A DNA stretch of 7,041 nucleotides, taken from Phycisphaerae bacterium (GTDB taxonomy: Bacteria; Planctomycetota; Phycisphaerae; SM23-33). The stretch is from assembly GCA_030628445.1 (NCBI GenBank), contig DAOVQV010000076.1, positions 1-7,041 of the forward strand, written 5' to 3'. This document shows, in pieces, positions 6,910-7,041 of this stretch; the stretch's first letter is position 1, and the number at the start of each line of letters is the position of its first letter. The position numbers and the translations under genes are program-made. The notes beneath the pieces are model-generated. The model had not been told where the DNA came from. It worked only from the letters and a program-made list of their open reading frames with translations, and searched no databases.

Positions 6910-7041
6910 ATGCGCATCGTTGTTCTGGACGGATATACCCTCAATCCCGGCGATAACCCCTGGGATCCCGTATCGTAGCTGGGGGAGTTGACGGTCTATG
7001 ACCGGACGCGCGAAAGAGGCTCCTGAAGGCGACCGCCGCCA
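6910..7041 (+). pseudogene. D-2-hydroxyacid (glycerate) dehydrogenase, broken N-terminal fragment
   Basis: From the ATG at 6910 the frame reads MRIVVLDGYTLNPGDNPW, then a TAG at 6976-6978, then LGELTVYDRT in the same frame. Both halves match the N-terminus I know from glycerate dehydrogenase (HprA-like) proteins of the NAD-dependent D-isomer 2-hydroxyacid dehydrogenase family, where the stop position is usually a small or polar residue. After the DRT (ending at 7011) the frame hits a TGA at 7024. A different frame reads RKRLLKATAA, which fits the helix expected next, so a one-base loss near 7012-7014 is likely. A good GGAG (6900-6903) lies six bases upstream of the ATG, so the gene was, or still is, translated. 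Intact members reduce hydroxypyruvate to D-glycerate with NAD(P)H. The NAD-binding and catalytic parts lie beyond the window. Sequence error at a poorly covered end could mimic both lesions. No terminator is visible in the 78 bases after dnaK, so read-through is possible. Confidence 0.7.

Noticed and set aside
6976..6978. TAG as a recoded sense codon in the dehydrogenase gene
   Set aside because: A frameshift follows within about 35 bases, so recoding alone cannot rescue the frame. Decay or sequence error is simpler.
1..7041. CRISPR arrays, tRNA or rRNA genes, insertion sequences
   Set aside because: No regularly spaced repeats, no tRNA-like cloverleaf sequence and no transposase-like frame were seen on either strand.

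Overview
This is a GC-rich bacterial window with tight, ordinary coding. Three genes are intact or open-ended and one gene fragment is broken. The mix is a NifJ-type pyruvate:ferredoxin oxidoreductase, a Gram-negative-type DnaK, a GH2 glycosidase and a D-glycerate dehydrogenase-like start. It fits an anaerobic or facultative polysaccharide-degrading bacterium. Several DnaK stretches, and the style of the GH2 and hydroxyacid dehydrogenase N-termini, remind me of Planctomycetota/Phycisphaerae-type genomes. That lineage call is an impression from memory, not a result.

Layout. Positions 1-741 (minus strand) hold the N-terminal 247 codons of a glycoside hydrolase family 2 enzyme whose catalytic part lies beyond the left edge. 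A 155-base gap follows, with a weak terminator-like structure. Positions 897-4448 (minus) encode a complete 1183-residue pyruvate:ferredoxin/flavodoxin oxidoreductase (nifJ type). Positions 4449-4905 are a 457-base divergent control region. It holds a possible sigma-70 promoter for nifJ, a very good sigma-54 (RpoN) -24/-12 element facing dnaK, two hairpins, and two pairs of 7-base direct repeats each with a 12-base period. Positions 4906-6831 (plus) encode a complete 641-residue DnaK. Positions 6910-7041 (plus) carry the start of a D-2-hydroxyacid (glycerate) dehydrogenase gene with a good ribosome binding site, an in-frame TAG at codon 23 and an apparent frameshift about 35 bases later.

How the parts relate. 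PFOR feeds pyruvate carbon and electrons into ferredoxin/flavodoxin, a GH2 enzyme would supply sugars, and glycerate dehydrogenase would interconvert hydroxypyruvate and glycerate. Nothing shows that they form one pathway. DnaK stands apart from grpE and dnaJ within the window. I do not see a new multi-gene system here. The observations most worth following are the sigma-54-type promoter in front of dnaK and the broken dehydrogenase gene at the right edge.
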